A DNA stretch of 64,000 nucleotides from Novosphingobium umbonatum (GTDB lineage: Bacteria; Pseudomonadota; Alphaproteobacteria; Sphingomonadales; Sphingomonadaceae), in assembly GCF_004005905.1 (NCBI RefSeq), contig NZ_SACO01000007.1:1-64000 (forward strand). Reading direction: 5' to 3'. Below the pieces are notes generated by a model. The model did no database searches, was not told the origin of the DNA, and saw only the letters and a program-made list of their open reading frames with translations. The position numbers were made by a program, and so were the translations under genes. This document shows, one piece after another, positions 52,733-62,063 of this stretch. Position 1 is the first letter of the stretch. Each line of letters opens with the position of its first letter.

Positions 52733-53620
52733 ATGACGCGCAAACTTTTCGTGATCGGCAATGGCTTCGATCTGCATCATGGCATTCGGTCAGGATACAG
52801 CGATTTCGGCCGCTATGTGAAGTCGGCCGATCCGGACGTCTACGCCCTCATCGAGGAATATCTTGGCATCGATGATGACTTCTGGAAAACCTTCGAGGAG
52901 CGACTTGCTAGCTTCGACTCCGACACAGTGATCGATAATGCCGAGCAATTTCTGGTGTCCTATGGTTCGGATGACTGGAAAGACTCGGCCCATCATGATT
53001 TCGAATACGAGATCGAGCGGGTGGTCAGCGGGCTAGCGGATGGCATGCGGGGCCGATTCGCCAAGTGGATCCGCCAGCTGGCGATGCCGGCGGCAGGCAG
53101 CTTTACGGCAGTTCGCTGCATCGATCCGACCGCCGCTTTCCTGAATTTCAACTACACGCCCACGCTTCAGCAACTCTATGGGGTGCCGGATAGCAACGTG
53201 CTGCACATCCATGGCCAGGCATCTGACCAGGATGCGCAGATCGTCCTGGGACATGGCTGGGATCGGAGCGCCGAGGACAGGCTCTCAAACAGCGTTGACG
53301 AAGACACGGACACGCGCGTTGCCGGTGGTTATCGGCTCATCGATGACTATTTCGCCCGGACCTTCAAACCGACCGAGCAGATCATCAAACGAAATCGATC
53401 GTGGTTCGACAATCTCGTTGACGTTAGCGAAGTCTTTGTGCTCGGTCACTCGCTCTCTGATGTTGATGAATCGTACCTTCGTGAGGTCGCCAGTCACGTC
53501 GATCCAGCGGCGCGGTGGACCGTCAGCTACCGCAGCTCCCTGACGCACACCTGCGAGCGCTTCGCGAATTTTGCTGTGCCACGATGTACCGTCACCTTTG
53601 CCGGCCTCGCGTCGCTGTAA
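52733..53620 (+). CDS. abiH: AbiH-family abortive infection protein
   Basis: A 295-residue protein. LFVIGNGFDLHHGIRSGYSDFGRYV at residues 5-30 is the AbiH signature; later NFNYTPTLQQLYG, NVLHIHGQ, IVLGHGW and FVLGHSLSDVDESYL complete the family pattern. AbiH blocks phage development in Lactococcus by an unknown mechanism; single-gene homologues are spread widely. GAAAGGGAA stands upstream of the ATG. A damaged DUF3800 gene follows by 55 bases. Confidence 0.9.
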   Translation: MTRKLFVIGNGFDLHHGIRSGYSDFGRYVKSADPDVYALIEEYLGIDDDFWKTFEERLASFDSDTVIDNAEQFLVSYGSDDWKDSAHHDFEYEIERVVSGLADGMRGRFAKWIRQLAMPAAGSFTAVRCIDPTAAFLNFNYTPTLQQLYGVPDSNVLHIHGQASDQDAQIVLGHGWDRSAEDRLSNSVDEDTDTRVAGGYRLIDDYFARTFKPTEQIIKRNRSWFDNLVDVSEVFVLGHSLSDVDESYLREVASHVDPAARWTVSYRSSLTHTCERFANFAVPRCTVTFAGLASL

Positions 53621-53675
53621 TGTCAGGGGTATCACTGGCTCCGGCCTGAGACTCGTCACTTCGCGTGAGCAACCC

Positions 53676-53890
53676 ATGCGTATCTTCATCGATGAGTCGG
53701 GAAATTTCAGCGGGACGGGCGACGCAAGGTCCGCAGTGTCCGCCATAGGCGCGCTTTAGCTCGAAAGCGCGACGCTGCCACGCTTGTTCGGAAAATAAGC
53801 AAGGCTTCGAGCCAATTTACCAAGAAGCAGGACGGGTGAGGTCAAGGGTAGCGGCCTCGATGAATGCCAGATCGCAGAACCCGACCAGTA
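53676..53890 (+). pseudogene. DUF3800 gene, degraded
   Basis: Starts MRIFIDESGNFSG, the DUF3800 opening. The frame then has stops at 53757 and about 53797, but continues past them with ESATLPRLFGK, RLRANLP and GEVKGSGLDECQIAE, all DUF3800-like. At least two nonsense changes and loss of the C-terminus make it a pseudogene. DUF3800 proteins are RNase H-like and often sit in defence loci. Confidence 0.75.
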
Positions 53891-54023
53891 TACGCAGTTT
53901 AGCAAATGGTGCTTGAGAGTCCCATCACCCCGCAACTCGTGACGGACAACGCCCGGCAGGCCATCACTGTTTCATCTAGCGCAGGGGTCATTCGGCAATG
54001 GAGGATAGCCCCAGACTGGCGAT

Positions 54024-54740
54024 TTATGCCGATGGTGATCTATTCAAGCATCTCACCCCTCGCTCTGCCAGCAGAGGCAGCGCGATCATCAATCCCGCAT
54101 TGCCAATCTGGATCAGGGCCACGATGCCAGCATCTTGCACCACGCCTTTGACCAGCAACAGCATGCCCGCGATCAGGATGCCGTGCAGGGTCAACCCTAA
54201 GGCAACCACAGCCACAACAACCGCCTTGGTCCACAAACGCGCCCCCACCAGCACCCAAAATGCCAAAGGCAGGAACACTGCCACAGCGGTGAGCAGGCCC
54301 GGATTGTAAACGCCGCCATCGGCCAAAGCTCGCCCGATATGCGCCAGCATGTTGACTGCGATCACGCCATAAAGGCCAAGGCCCGCCCATGGGTGGCGCT
54401 TGGCCAGCCATGCACCAAGGGGCGCGGCAATCCAGAACAGGGGTACGTTTACTGCGGTGAACACCGCCCCCGGCACGGGGCAAACCGGGTAAAGGCCCGG
54501 AAAGCCGAACATCGCGCAGAACGCCTTGGGGAAGGCATCGGCATCCCCGTGGATGTCCAAGCCATATTCCTCGACATTGTGGACCAGATAGGCCGCCACC
54601 CCCACCCAAGACAGCCAGCCCCAATCACGCCAGCGCGCAACAGACCGATCCATGCGCAAGGCATTGCCCGCCAGCAAAGCCACCAGCGGGATGGCGGCCA
54701 CCAAACCGATCCACGGGAATGCTGTGTCGAGCAGTGCCAT
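54024..54740 (-). CDS. HXXEE-motif membrane protein
   Basis: A 238-residue protein with about seven helices. LVHNVEEYGLD near residue 54 is the HxxEE motif; a later HIGRA and LHGILIAG fit the family. Its start is nine bases after hmp, so it is in the NO-response operon. Function unknown; the motif may bind metal. Confidence 0.8.
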   Translation of the reverse strand: MALLDTAFPWIGLVAAIPLVALLAGNALRMDRSVARWRDWGWLSWVGVAAYLVHNVEEYGLDIHGDADAFPKAFCAMFGFPGLYPVCPVPGAVFTAVNVPLFWIAAPLGAWLAKRHPWAGLGLYGVIAVNMLAHIGRALADGGVYNPGLLTAVAVFLPLAFWVLVGARLWTKAVVVAVVALGLTLHGILIAGMLLLVKGVVQDAGIVALIQIGNAGLMIALPLLAERGVRCLNRSPSA

Positions 54741-54749
54741 GCCTCTCTC

Positions 54750-55916
54750 CTAACCCAAAGCTTCGGCGGGGCCAAAGAACTCATAGTGGCGGTTTTCTGC
54801 TGGCAGGCCAATTTCGGCCAGCGCCTTGTTCACAAAACCCATGAAGGGCTTGGGACCAAGGAAATAGGCATCCGCATCAACCGGCACCCATGCCTGAAGC
54901 TGGTCCAGCGAGGGGCGGCCCGAGAGGCCATCGCGGTGCTCGCCCTGCTCATACACCACATAGGCGGAGAATCGTGGATGGGCCGCCCAGCCATCGATAA
55001 GATCGCCAAAGGCGTGGACATCGCCGTTCCGGGCATAGTGGATGAAGATCACATCGCGCTTACCCGCCGCCAGCGCGGCCTGCGCCATGGCCAGCGTGGG
55101 AGTGATGCCCACGCCGCCGCTGATCAGCGCCAAAGGCGCATCGCCATCGCGCAGCACAAATTCGCCAGCGGGCGGGAACACCTCCAGCGTGTCGCCCACC
55201 TGAACATGGTCATGCAGATGGTTGGACACCAGCCCGCCCTTCTCGCGCTTCACGCTGATGCGCAGGGTCTGGCCATCGGCCATTTGCGAGAGCGAGTAGT
55301 TGCGCCGCACCTCCTGCCCGTCAATCGTCAGGCGCAGGCCCAGATATTGCCCCGGCTGATAGGCCACCACCGCCCCGCCATCGACAGGCTCCAGCGTGAA
55401 GGAGGTGATCTCCGCGCTCTCGGCCACTTTGTGCGCGACGCGGAAATCGCGCCCCCCGCGCCAGCCACCGGGCGCTGCGGCAAGGCGTTCATATTCCGCC
55501 GCCTCGGCCCCGATCAAGATGTTGGCCAATTGCCAATAGGCCTCGCCCCACGCTTCGATCACGGCATCGGTGGCAATCTCCTCACCCAAAACTTCGCGGA
55601 TGGCGCGCAGCAGGCAGGCGTCCACGATGGGGTAATGTTCGGGCAGGATTTGCAGCGCGACATGCTTCTGGATGATCTGCGCGGGCAAGGCACCCAGCGC
55701 GCCCAGATTGTCGATATGGCGGGCGTATTGCAGCACCGCATTGGCCAGCGCGCGCGGCTGTGTGCCATGGGCCTGATGCGCCTGATTGAACAGGGGGCGC
55801 ACCTGCGCATATTCGCTCAGCATCATCGTGTAGAAATGGGTGGTCAGCGCCTCGCCGCCGGTTTCCAGCAGCGGCACGGTGGCTTTGATGATGGCGGTCT
55901 GTTCAGCGCTCAGCAT
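54750..55916 (-). CDS. hmp: flavohemoglobin, NO dioxygenase Hmp
   Basis: A 388-residue protein from ATG 55916. Globin domain residues 1-140 (LSAEQTAIIKATVPLLE; proximal His in KHVALQI). FAD domain 150-260 with RRNYSLS. NAD(P) domain with ISGGVGITP and YFLGPKPFM, ending YEFFGP. It turns NO plus O2 into nitrate. AAGGAC precedes the start. It is divergent from nsrR with two NsrR-like boxes between. Confidence 0.96.
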   Translation of the reverse strand: MLSAEQTAIIKATVPLLETGGEALTTHFYTMMLSEYAQVRPLFNQAHQAHGTQPRALANAVLQYARHIDNLGALGALPAQIIQKHVALQILPEHYPIVDACLLRAIREVLGEEIATDAVIEAWGEAYWQLANILIGAEAAEYERLAAAPGGWRGGRDFRVAHKVAESAEITSFTLEPVDGGAVVAYQPGQYLGLRLTIDGQEVRRNYSLSQMADGQTLRISVKREKGGLVSNHLHDHVQVGDTLEVFPPAGEFVLRDGDAPLALISGGVGITPTLAMAQAALAAGKRDVIFIHYARNGDVHAFGDLIDGWAAHPRFSAYVVYEQGEHRDGLSGRPSLDQLQAWVPVDADAYFLGPKPFMGFVNKALAEIGLPAENRHYEFFGPAEALG

Positions 55917-55956
55917 GGGGTATGTCCTTGGGTTTGTGGTGTCGATCCGACTCGTA

Positions 55957-55979
55957 ATCATGCATCTCAAATGCTAGAT
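55957..55979 (-). promoter_or_regulatory. NsrR-like box near hmp
   Basis: ATGCAT and AAATGC half-sites in the spacing of the NsrR consensus; about 15 of 22 defined positions agree by eye. 41 bases from the hmp start. Confidence 0.6.
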
Positions 55980-55994
55980 ATAGCCGAAGGCATA

Positions 55995-56017
55995 ATGATG
56001 CAAATGAAATGCACCTT
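55995..56017 (+). promoter_or_regulatory. NsrR box near nsrR
   Basis: GATGCA...T.AAATGCA.CTT: 18 of 22 defined positions of the NsrR consensus agree by eye. It ends 15 bases before nsrR. Confidence 0.75.
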
Positions 56018-56031
56018 TAAGGACACAACCT

Positions 56032-56448
56032 ATGCGCCTGACCCGTTTCTCCGATTATGCCGTGCGCGTGATGCTCTATCTCGCCACGCATCCAGACCGC
56101 CTCTGCTCCGTCGGCGAAATCGCAAAGGCTTACGATATATCGCAAAATCATCTGATGAAGGTGGTGAGCGATCTTGCCGCTCATGGCTATGTCGAGGCTT
56201 TGCGCGGCCGCAACGGCGGGCTTCGCCTTGCCCGCCCCGCGCCCGACATCAACATCGGCCGCCTGATCCGCCACACCGAGGGCGAGATCGATCTGGTGGG
56301 CTGCTCGGAATGCAAGCTCAACGGAGCCTGTAGCCTGCCCGATCCGCTCGATCAGGCGCTGACCGCCTTCTTTGCGGTGCTGGAACGTTACACTCTGGCC
56401 GATGTGCTGGGCGACAAGGCAGAGCGCCTCCTTGCGCGGTTGAATTGA
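56032..56448 (+). CDS. nsrR: NO-sensing repressor NsrR (Rrf2 family)
   Basis: A 138-residue protein. Winged helix MRLTRFSDYAVRVMLYLA ... ISQNHLMKVVSDLAAHGYVEALRGRNGGLRLA. Three Cys in CSECKLNGAC (near residue 88-96) hold the iron-sulfur cluster that NO destroys. It then releases hmp. Confidence 0.93.
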   Translation: MRLTRFSDYAVRVMLYLATHPDRLCSVGEIAKAYDISQNHLMKVVSDLAAHGYVEALRGRNGGLRLARPAPDINIGRLIRHTEGEIDLVGCSECKLNGACSLPDPLDQALTAFFAVLERYTLADVLGDKAERLLARLN

Positions 56449-56551
56449 ATGGGCAGCGTTTCACCAATGACTGGTTCCGAAGTAACGTGACTCACCCAGA
56501 AGCGACGGCGACCGGCGAATTTGTCCCACCCTCAGCCTTTGCCGTCATCGG

Positions 56552-56785
56552 CTAATTCCCCTGACCATCAGATGACTTCGGTAGGAGCAACAGGTCCGCA
56601 GCATTGATGCCCAGCCCCTTGGCGAGCCGGTCGACCACATCAATGCTGGCGGAATAGACGCAGCGTTCTAGTGCGCTGATGTAGGTCCGATCAATGTCAG
56701 CCCGATAGGCGAGCTCTTCCTGCGACAAGCCAGCGGCCTGCCGGTGTCGGCGCAGATTGGCGGCAAATATCTCCTGGATCTCCAT
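56552..56785 (-). CDS. XRE-family regulator
   Basis: A 77-residue helix-turn-helix protein from ATG 56785: IFAANLRRHRQAAGLSQEELAYRADIDRTYISALERCVYSASIDVVDRLAKGLG. Typical short repressor, alone. An earlier in-frame start (56842) would add 19 residues not typical of the family. Confidence 0.82.
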   Translation of the reverse strand: MEIQEIFAANLRRHRQAAGLSQEELAYRADIDRTYISALERCVYSASIDVVDRLAKGLGINAADLLLLPKSSDGQGN

Positions 56786-57070
56786 GACCCGGAAAAGCCG
56801 CTCTTGATGAGTATTTAACCACGGAGTATTCTCGACAAACAACGCCGTGGGGTTCCGCTTGCAATGTTCCAGTTCCGATTGAAGTCCCGCTTGGGGTCAT
56901 GCTTCTCTGCGCAGTCGGCGCGGGGCCGCTGCAAGATGGGGTCGGAAGGTCCGGCGGGTCTTATCTATAGTGCGGCATATGGTTGGCCAGTTGATAACGC
57001 GACCTCGCCGTCCCAACCTCCCTCGCGGGAACTTCTTCCGCTGGCGCGGAAACCTGTCAGCCTTTGGACG

Positions 57071-58099
57071 TCACACCTCCTGCGCTGCCCAGCGGAAATC
57101 AGTGCCATCGGCCCACATGCGATGGAGGATGACCCCCATCTTGCGGGCCAAGGCTACGACCGCCTTCTTCCTGCCGCGGCGCTTGGCAAGGCGCATTGCC
57201 CAAGATCTCAAAGCCGATGGTTTCGCGACGCGGGTCATCAGCACTTGGGCGGCCTCAAAGAGCGAGGCGCGCATCATGGCGTCGCCCGCTTTGGATATTC
57301 GGCCAGTCCAATCGACTTCGCCGGATTGGTATCGCTTCGGAGTGAGGCCGAGGTGCGCCCCAACGGTGCGAGATCGGCTGAAGCGCGATGGCACGTCGAT
57401 CGCAACTCGGAAATTCATGGCCACGACGGCACCGACGCCGGGCATGGTCATCAGCCGGCGGCAGACGGGATCCTCTTTGACGACCCGCAGCAGGATGCCG
57501 TGCAGTTCATCATACTGTCGGCGCATAGCGTTCCGCGCGATCAGCATGGGTTCCACCACCTCGGCCAAGAAAGCGTCGAAGGCAGCGAGGTCGCGAATTC
57601 GCTCATCGAAGGCCTTGGGCGTGACCTTGCCCACCTTCAAGCCAAAGTTTTTGAGGAGGCCCCGCAGGTCAGCCTCGATGTCCAAGAGCTTGGACTTGAG
57701 GACTTTGCGCGCCTGAAGCAGCACATTGAGCCGTTGGCTGCGGTCAGACTTGATGTGAACAGGCTTGAACAGCCCGACGCGCATCATCAGCGCGAGACCG
57801 CGCGCGTCGTTCCGGTCGGTCTTGTTCATGGTCTGCGCCCGCAGCACTTGCGCCATATGGCGCGCTTCGACGCAAACCACCGGCAGGCCCGCTTCGGCCA
57901 GCGCAGAATAGATGTGCTGCGAAAGCGGTCCAGCTTCCAGCCCAACGCGCTCAAGGTCTGCCGCCAAGGGGCGCAGCGCCGCCACAAGGTCTTCCGCCTC
58001 GCTGGGCACCTTCAGTTCGCGAATGATCTCACCGACAGCATCGACAACGCAGATGCTCGTCAGGTTCAGGGAAACGTCCAGTCCTGCAAAATAGGCCAT
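57071..58099 (-). CDS. IS110-family transposase
   Basis: A 342-residue intact protein. The N-terminal DEDD/RuvC-like domain (YFAGLDVSLNLTSICVVD ... VGLEAGPLSQHIYSAL ... KTDRNDARGLALMM) is followed by the C-terminal transposase domain (MTMPGVGAVVAMNFRVAI ... GAHLGLTPKRYQSGEVD ... ISKAGDAMMRASLFEAA). IS110 elements use a bridge RNA from a non-coding end; the flanks 56786-57070 and 58100-58170 are where it would lie. No inverted ends were seen, as usual. Confidence 0.95.
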   Translation of the reverse strand: MAYFAGLDVSLNLTSICVVDAVGEIIRELKVPSEAEDLVAALRPLAADLERVGLEAGPLSQHIYSALAEAGLPVVCVEARHMAQVLRAQTMNKTDRNDARGLALMMRVGLFKPVHIKSDRSQRLNVLLQARKVLKSKLLDIEADLRGLLKNFGLKVGKVTPKAFDERIRDLAAFDAFLAEVVEPMLIARNAMRRQYDELHGILLRVVKEDPVCRRLMTMPGVGAVVAMNFRVAIDVPSRFSRSRTVGAHLGLTPKRYQSGEVDWTGRISKAGDAMMRASLFEAAQVLMTRVAKPSALRSWAMRLAKRRGRKKAVVALARKMGVILHRMWADGTDFRWAAQEV

Positions 58100-58306
58100 T
58101 TCGAGTCTCCATGTTTTGATGGAGCCACATTCAGATGGGGCACGCCGCGACGAATACCACCATCTATAATATGTAAATGATCTTGCAGGACGATCCCTCG
58201 GCCCCTCGTGGTGGCCAATCCGCGTTAAGTTTCGGCTTCCCGAGCGTTGTAACGCCTGTTTGCTAATCTGCGCTTGTCAGAACAGCCCTGCCAAAGGCCT
58301 CACATC

Positions 58307-58489
58307 ATGAACGATCAACGCATTCCGCTCACCCACGCCGACTATCAGGCAATCAGTGCCACACTGGGCGAGATAAAGTCCCGACTCTCCGACGCTGGGG
58401 ATCTGATGGCAGCCATGCACATCGATCATGCGCTGCAATGCCTTGATCCCGAAAATCCGCTCAACCAGCAGGCCACCGCTCAGGCCTGA
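58307..58489 (+). CDS. 60-residue plasmid protein, unknown
   Basis: Reads MNDQRIPLTHADYQAISATL and on, mostly helical, ends QQATAQA. Composition is gene-like. No family known. Confidence 0.5.
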   Translation: MNDQRIPLTHADYQAISATLGEIKSRLSDAGDLMAAMHIDHALQCLDPENPLNQQATAQA

Positions 58490-59021
58490 ACTTCCAGTGG
58501 GCACCGACGCGGCTGTTTTGGCGCGCCCGTTCCGTTTCGGATAGGCGCAGCATCCCGGTGACGATCAGCTTGTTGCCCCATGGAGCTTCGAGGCGACCGC
58601 CTGCCGGGTTTCATGCCAAGGGTGGAAAGCTGCGGGTCGAAGCCAAGCCATGCTCCGGACCCTTTGTCTGGCGACCATTGAGCGCCAGCGCGAGAGCGTA
58701 CGGGCAAGCTAACCCTTGGCAAGCGCCAAGCATGGCACCTGATTCCAGGGCGGCCCGACAGCCAAGCACAACCTTGGTCACACATCTCCGGGCAATCTGA
58801 CCGGCAAGCCATCCCGCCAGAGAAGGGATGAACACTACGCCCGCGCGGGACCGCCGCAACCCCCATTTGTCGACCGAGTTCTTCGCTGCGCTCAGGCCCG
58901 CACCCCTCGAAAAATGGAGGTTCCCCTGCGCTTCGCTCCGGTGCGGCGGTCCCTCAATCGCGGGCTGCGCTTCAGTTCATCCCGGCGGGAAAGGCTCGCC
59001 GGTAAGATCTGGAGACATCCC
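58490..59021. other. 532-base non-coding region before ssb
   Basis: No supportable gene on either strand. GC-rich with small palindromes, for example CTTGGC-AAGC-GCCAAG near 58716-58731. It resembles the leader before ardC (24594-24976) in style. Confidence 0.45.
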
Positions 59022-59351
59022 ATGAACAAGGTTTTCCTGTCCGGCCGCATCACCTCCGACATCAGCCGCTTCGGCACCGACAGCAAGGGCGGCGTCAGCT
59101 TCACCCTCGTCACCAGCAGGCCGGTCATCAAGGATGGCCAGGTCGTCAAGGGCGACGATGGCTACGCCGAAACCTACGACCAGTTCCACACCATCAAGGC
59201 CTTCAACGGCCTCGGCAAGTCGATCGCCAACCACAAGAAGAAGGGTGAAAAGCTGATCGTCACCGGCGAGATCCGCTACACCAAGAACGAGAAGGACGGG
59301 CGCACCTTCTACAACACCGAGATCGTCGCCGACGAGATCGAGTTCATCTGA
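59022..59351 (+). CDS. SSB-like single-stranded DNA-binding protein, short form
   Basis: A 109-residue OB-fold protein: MNKVFLSGRITSDISRFGT ... VSFTLVTSRPV ... YDQFHTIKAFNGLGKSIANHKKKGEKLIVTGEIRYTKN. No acidic C-terminal tail. A terminator follows directly. Confidence 0.88.
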   Translation: MNKVFLSGRITSDISRFGTDSKGGVSFTLVTSRPVIKDGQVVKGDDGYAETYDQFHTIKAFNGLGKSIANHKKKGEKLIVTGEIRYTKNEKDGRTFYNTEIVADEIEFI

Positions 59352-59358
59352 CCAAGAC

Positions 59359-59388
59359 GGGCGGCCCCACGGGCCGCCCTTCCTTTTT
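59359..59388 (+). terminator. intrinsic terminator after ssb
   Basis: GGGCGGCCC-CAC-GGGCCGCCC, then TTCCTTTTT. Confidence 0.9.
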
Positions 59389-59401
59389 CGGGAGTAAGCC
59401 C

Positions 59402-59731
59402 ATGTTTTACACCTCGGCCTTCGATGAATTCGCCTGCGTCCCCTGCGGCATCACCGTCACCAACCCCGCCATGGTCGCCCGCATCCGCGCCCATGCCGCC
59501 ACGATAAGCGATTACGAGATCGCCGCCCATCTGGGCAACGCCATCGCCTCTTCGACCGACGCCGCTCACGCCCTTGCCTGGGAACAGAGCCAGCTTGGCG
59601 AAGTCAGCGCCGAGACGCTGGTCGACGCCGAATATTTCGAGGAACTGGTCGCCGCCTGGAGCCTGATCGCCAGCGAGCGCGGCATCGACAGTCTGGACGG
59701 GCTACTCATCGATGTGGTGGCGTTGCATTGA
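59402..59731 (+). CDS. 109-residue plasmid protein, unknown
   Basis: Acidic helical protein (FYTSAFDEFACVPCGITV ... DYEIAAHLGNAIASSTDAAHAL ... LVDAEYFEELVAAW). GGAG lies nine bases before the ATG. No family recognised. Confidence 0.6.
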   Translation: MFYTSAFDEFACVPCGITVTNPAMVARIRAHAATISDYEIAAHLGNAIASSTDAAHALAWEQSQLGEVSAETLVDAEYFEELVAAWSLIASERGIDSLDGLLIDVVALH

Positions 59732-59798
59732 GTGGCGAGCTGGTAGCGCCGATCGGCGCTGCCAGCGGTCCGCTAAAAGACAAATTCCACTTTGCCGA

Positions 59799-60482
59799 TT
59801 ACCAAGCGACCGGCTTGTGAACCGAGCCGCTGATCGTGGCGACTGGATCTGAGAATTGCGATGAGACCAACAAGTGCGTTCGCGGTTCGACCTTGAAGTC
59901 GGCAAGTCGCTTGAGCTCTACGCTCCCTTTCGGGCGAGGCGGAGCGAGGCCAATGGTCAATCCGCAGTCAGCTTTGGCCATACGAATTGGCGTTAACAGG
60001 TCAGAATCATTGGAAATGATCACGGCGCATTGACAGGCCGAGCGGTAAGCATCGCGCAACAGATAAGCGGCAAGATTGACATCCGAGCCTTTTTCTTCGG
60101 TCTTGTGGACCCAGGCCTTGTCCAGCGCTCCCGTTACAGGATCAGCCTTCAAGACAGGTTGTCCGCCAGCTTTCATATATCTCCCAGTGGCTGGATCCGT
60201 TGCAACCACCACTTGGCTTACAACGGAGCTCATGAAGGTTCCTAAATGAACTTCGACACGAGGAAGGGTCGCCAAGGCATTGAGATAGGCCTGCTGGCGC
60301 ACTGGTTGATCGGGATCTTGGGGGCGGGCATCGACTTTGGCCGTGAAATAATATATCTTCTCGACGGTATTTTTCGGGAGCAACTGGTCACAGAAGCGCT
60401 CCAGATCAAGCCACTTGAACGCGGTGCCCTTCAACAAGCCATAATAGAGGTTGAAGCCGTCGATGTAGACGTGTGTGTCCAA
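59799..60482 (-). CDS. NYN-domain (PIN-like) protein
   Basis: Residues THVYIDGFNLYYG at the start, then VEKIYYFTAKVDARPQDP, KGSDVNLAAYLLRDAY and CAVIISNDSDLLTPIRMA, the acidic motifs of NYN domains, which are PIN-like nucleases. TTG 60482 gives 227 residues. An in-frame start at 60593 would add 37 basic residues and run through a terminator-like hairpin, so it is less likely. Confidence 0.78.
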   Translation of the reverse strand: MDTHVYIDGFNLYYGLLKGTAFKWLDLERFCDQLLPKNTVEKIYYFTAKVDARPQDPDQPVRQQAYLNALATLPRVEVHLGTFMSSVVSQVVVATDPATGRYMKAGGQPVLKADPVTGALDKAWVHKTEEKGSDVNLAAYLLRDAYRSACQCAVIISNDSDLLTPIRMAKADCGLTIGLAPPRPKGSVELKRLADFKVEPRTHLLVSSQFSDPVATISGSVHKPVAW

Positions 60483-60503
60483 AAGGCTGTCCCGAAAAGA
60501 GCA

Positions 60504-60525
60504 ACGGCGGGCTTTCGCCCGCCGT
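60504..60525 (-). terminator. terminator-like hairpin upstream of the NYN gene
   Basis: ACGGCGGGC-TTTC-GCCCGCCGT; reading leftward it is followed by TGCTCTTTT. Confidence 0.6.
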
Positions 60526-60599
60526 GCGCCCGGCAACCGAAGCTGCCGGGGGAGTAGTGACGATGAGATAGGCTTGCTGGCAGAATTTTTCAATCGCTT

Positions 60600-61097
60600 T
60601 CTTTCTGATCAGCAGGATCATGAGATCGGGACGCCTGCCCGCCAAGGCGGTCACCGCGCTCTATTCCGCCCAAAACCCTGATGGGCTCCGGGCTCCACCG
60701 AGCCCCGTGTGGGTCTCGGCCCATTCGGGTGACGATCGCATGGCGCAGGGCGCTTGGGGCACCGTAGCGTACCCCTGAAACCAACAATCTCTTTCTCGTA
60801 GTCCTATTATGGCAAGCTGGCCGGGCGCTTGTGCAAGGATGCGCGGTGCCCCCAATTTTGCGGCGGGCCAGCCCACCACAAAATCGGCTCCCCCACGCCC
60901 CGCTGGCGCGGCGTCAACCGGGGTCCGTCCGCGCTTTTTGGTCGCATCGCTGTTGCCAAAAACCGGTTCCCACTTTTTGGCGCGATGCTCCGGCGCTCCC
61001 GGCTTCCCGGCCAACGTCCCTGACAAGCTGGTCCAGCTCGCCCTCTGACCTCCCGTCATCACGAAGATGACGAACAAGAAGCCTTCTGGAGGTCACC
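60600..61097. other. about 500-base non-coding region
   Basis: No supportable gene. GC-rich, with repeats of CTTTTTGG near 60934 and 60974 and a GCAAGGATGCGCGG block (60833-60846) resembling one at 39838-39851 before parB. Confidence 0.45.
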
Positions 61098-62057
61098 ATG
61101 ACGCAAGCATTCGCCAACTTTGAAGCCCCCTCTGCCTTTTACCGCGAGCAGATCGAAGTCCCCGGCTTTGACACCGCCTTCACCGAGCAGGGCAGTATGG
61201 CGCAACTATCCGTCCACGACGAACCCGTCGCCACCGACATGCCCGACCCGCAGGCCGCGCGCGGCGCGATGGAAATGGTGATCGGCACCGTCTTTGACCT
61301 CTTCCATGGCACTCGCATGGAGGAATTCGGCCAGGACATCGTCTGGGGCATCGTCAACAGCTTCCACGTCACCTCGCAGCGCATCGAGAAGCGGGAAGAT
61401 GAAGCCACCAAGAAGCTGGGCGACATGGCCCGCGCCTTTGACCCTTCTGAAATCTACGCCGTCGAACTGGAAGAGACGCAGCGCATTGCCCAGACGCTGA
61501 TGGACTGCCGCGAGGCCATGGAGGCCATGCGCGACTACGCCGGTGAGATCTACCGCGTCGAAACCGGTCGCCCGTTCTCTTGCCTGAAAGGCACCCGCGT
61601 GTCCTCCGGCCTGACCGCAAGCCAGATCGACGCCCGCGACTTCCTCGCCGCCCGCGCAGCCAAGCGCCGCGAAGACCACGCGCCCACTGGCCCGGTGGTG
61701 ATCTTCTCCGGCGGCACCGACTGGCACGACCACGAACTGCTTTGGCAGGCGCTCGACGAGACCCACACCCGCGTGCCCCACATGATCCTCGCCACCACAG
61801 CCCAGCACAAAGGCTGCGACCAGATCGCCCACGCCTGGGCCGCCGCGCGCGGCGTCAAGACCGTCCGCTTCACCCTCAACCGGGCACTGGGCAAGCGCGC
61901 AGGCTTCGTCCGTAACGAGCAACTGATGAACCTCAAGCCGGTCCACGCCATCGTCTGCGAAGGCTCGGGACTCCAGTCCAACCTCTTGAGCCGCGTGCGT
62001 GAGGCGAACCTGCCCCACCATGCCTTCGCCCAGCGTCACCAGCGCATCGCTGCCTGA
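61098..62057 (+). CDS. DUF2493 (SLOG-like) protein
   Basis: A 319-residue protein. The C-terminal third (VVIFSGGTDWHDHELLWQAL ... HMILATTAQHKGCDQIAHAWA ... RVRFTLN-type strand ... GFVRNEQLMNL ... AIVCEGSG) is the DUF2493/YspA Rossmann domain of the SLOG group, which may bind nucleotide signals. The N-terminal part is helical (residues 50-150). Ends at a strong terminator. Common on plasmids; role unknown. Confidence 0.88.
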   Translation: MTQAFANFEAPSAFYREQIEVPGFDTAFTEQGSMAQLSVHDEPVATDMPDPQAARGAMEMVIGTVFDLFHGTRMEEFGQDIVWGIVNSFHVTSQRIEKREDEATKKLGDMARAFDPSEIYAVELEETQRIAQTLMDCREAMEAMRDYAGEIYRVETGRPFSCLKGTRVSSGLTASQIDARDFLAARAAKRREDHAPTGPVVIFSGGTDWHDHELLWQALDETHTRVPHMILATTAQHKGCDQIAHAWAAARGVKTVRFTLNRALGKRAGFVRNEQLMNLKPVHAIVCEGSGLQSNLLSRVREANLPHHAFAQRHQRIAA

Positions 62058-62063
62058 CGTTTC

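Noticed and set aside
54339..56333. 664-codon open frame on the plus strand
   Set aside because: Antisense to hmp and the HXXEE gene and overlaps nsrR; no domain visible.
56864..58180. 438-codon open frame on the plus strand
   Set aside because: Antisense to the IS110 transposase.
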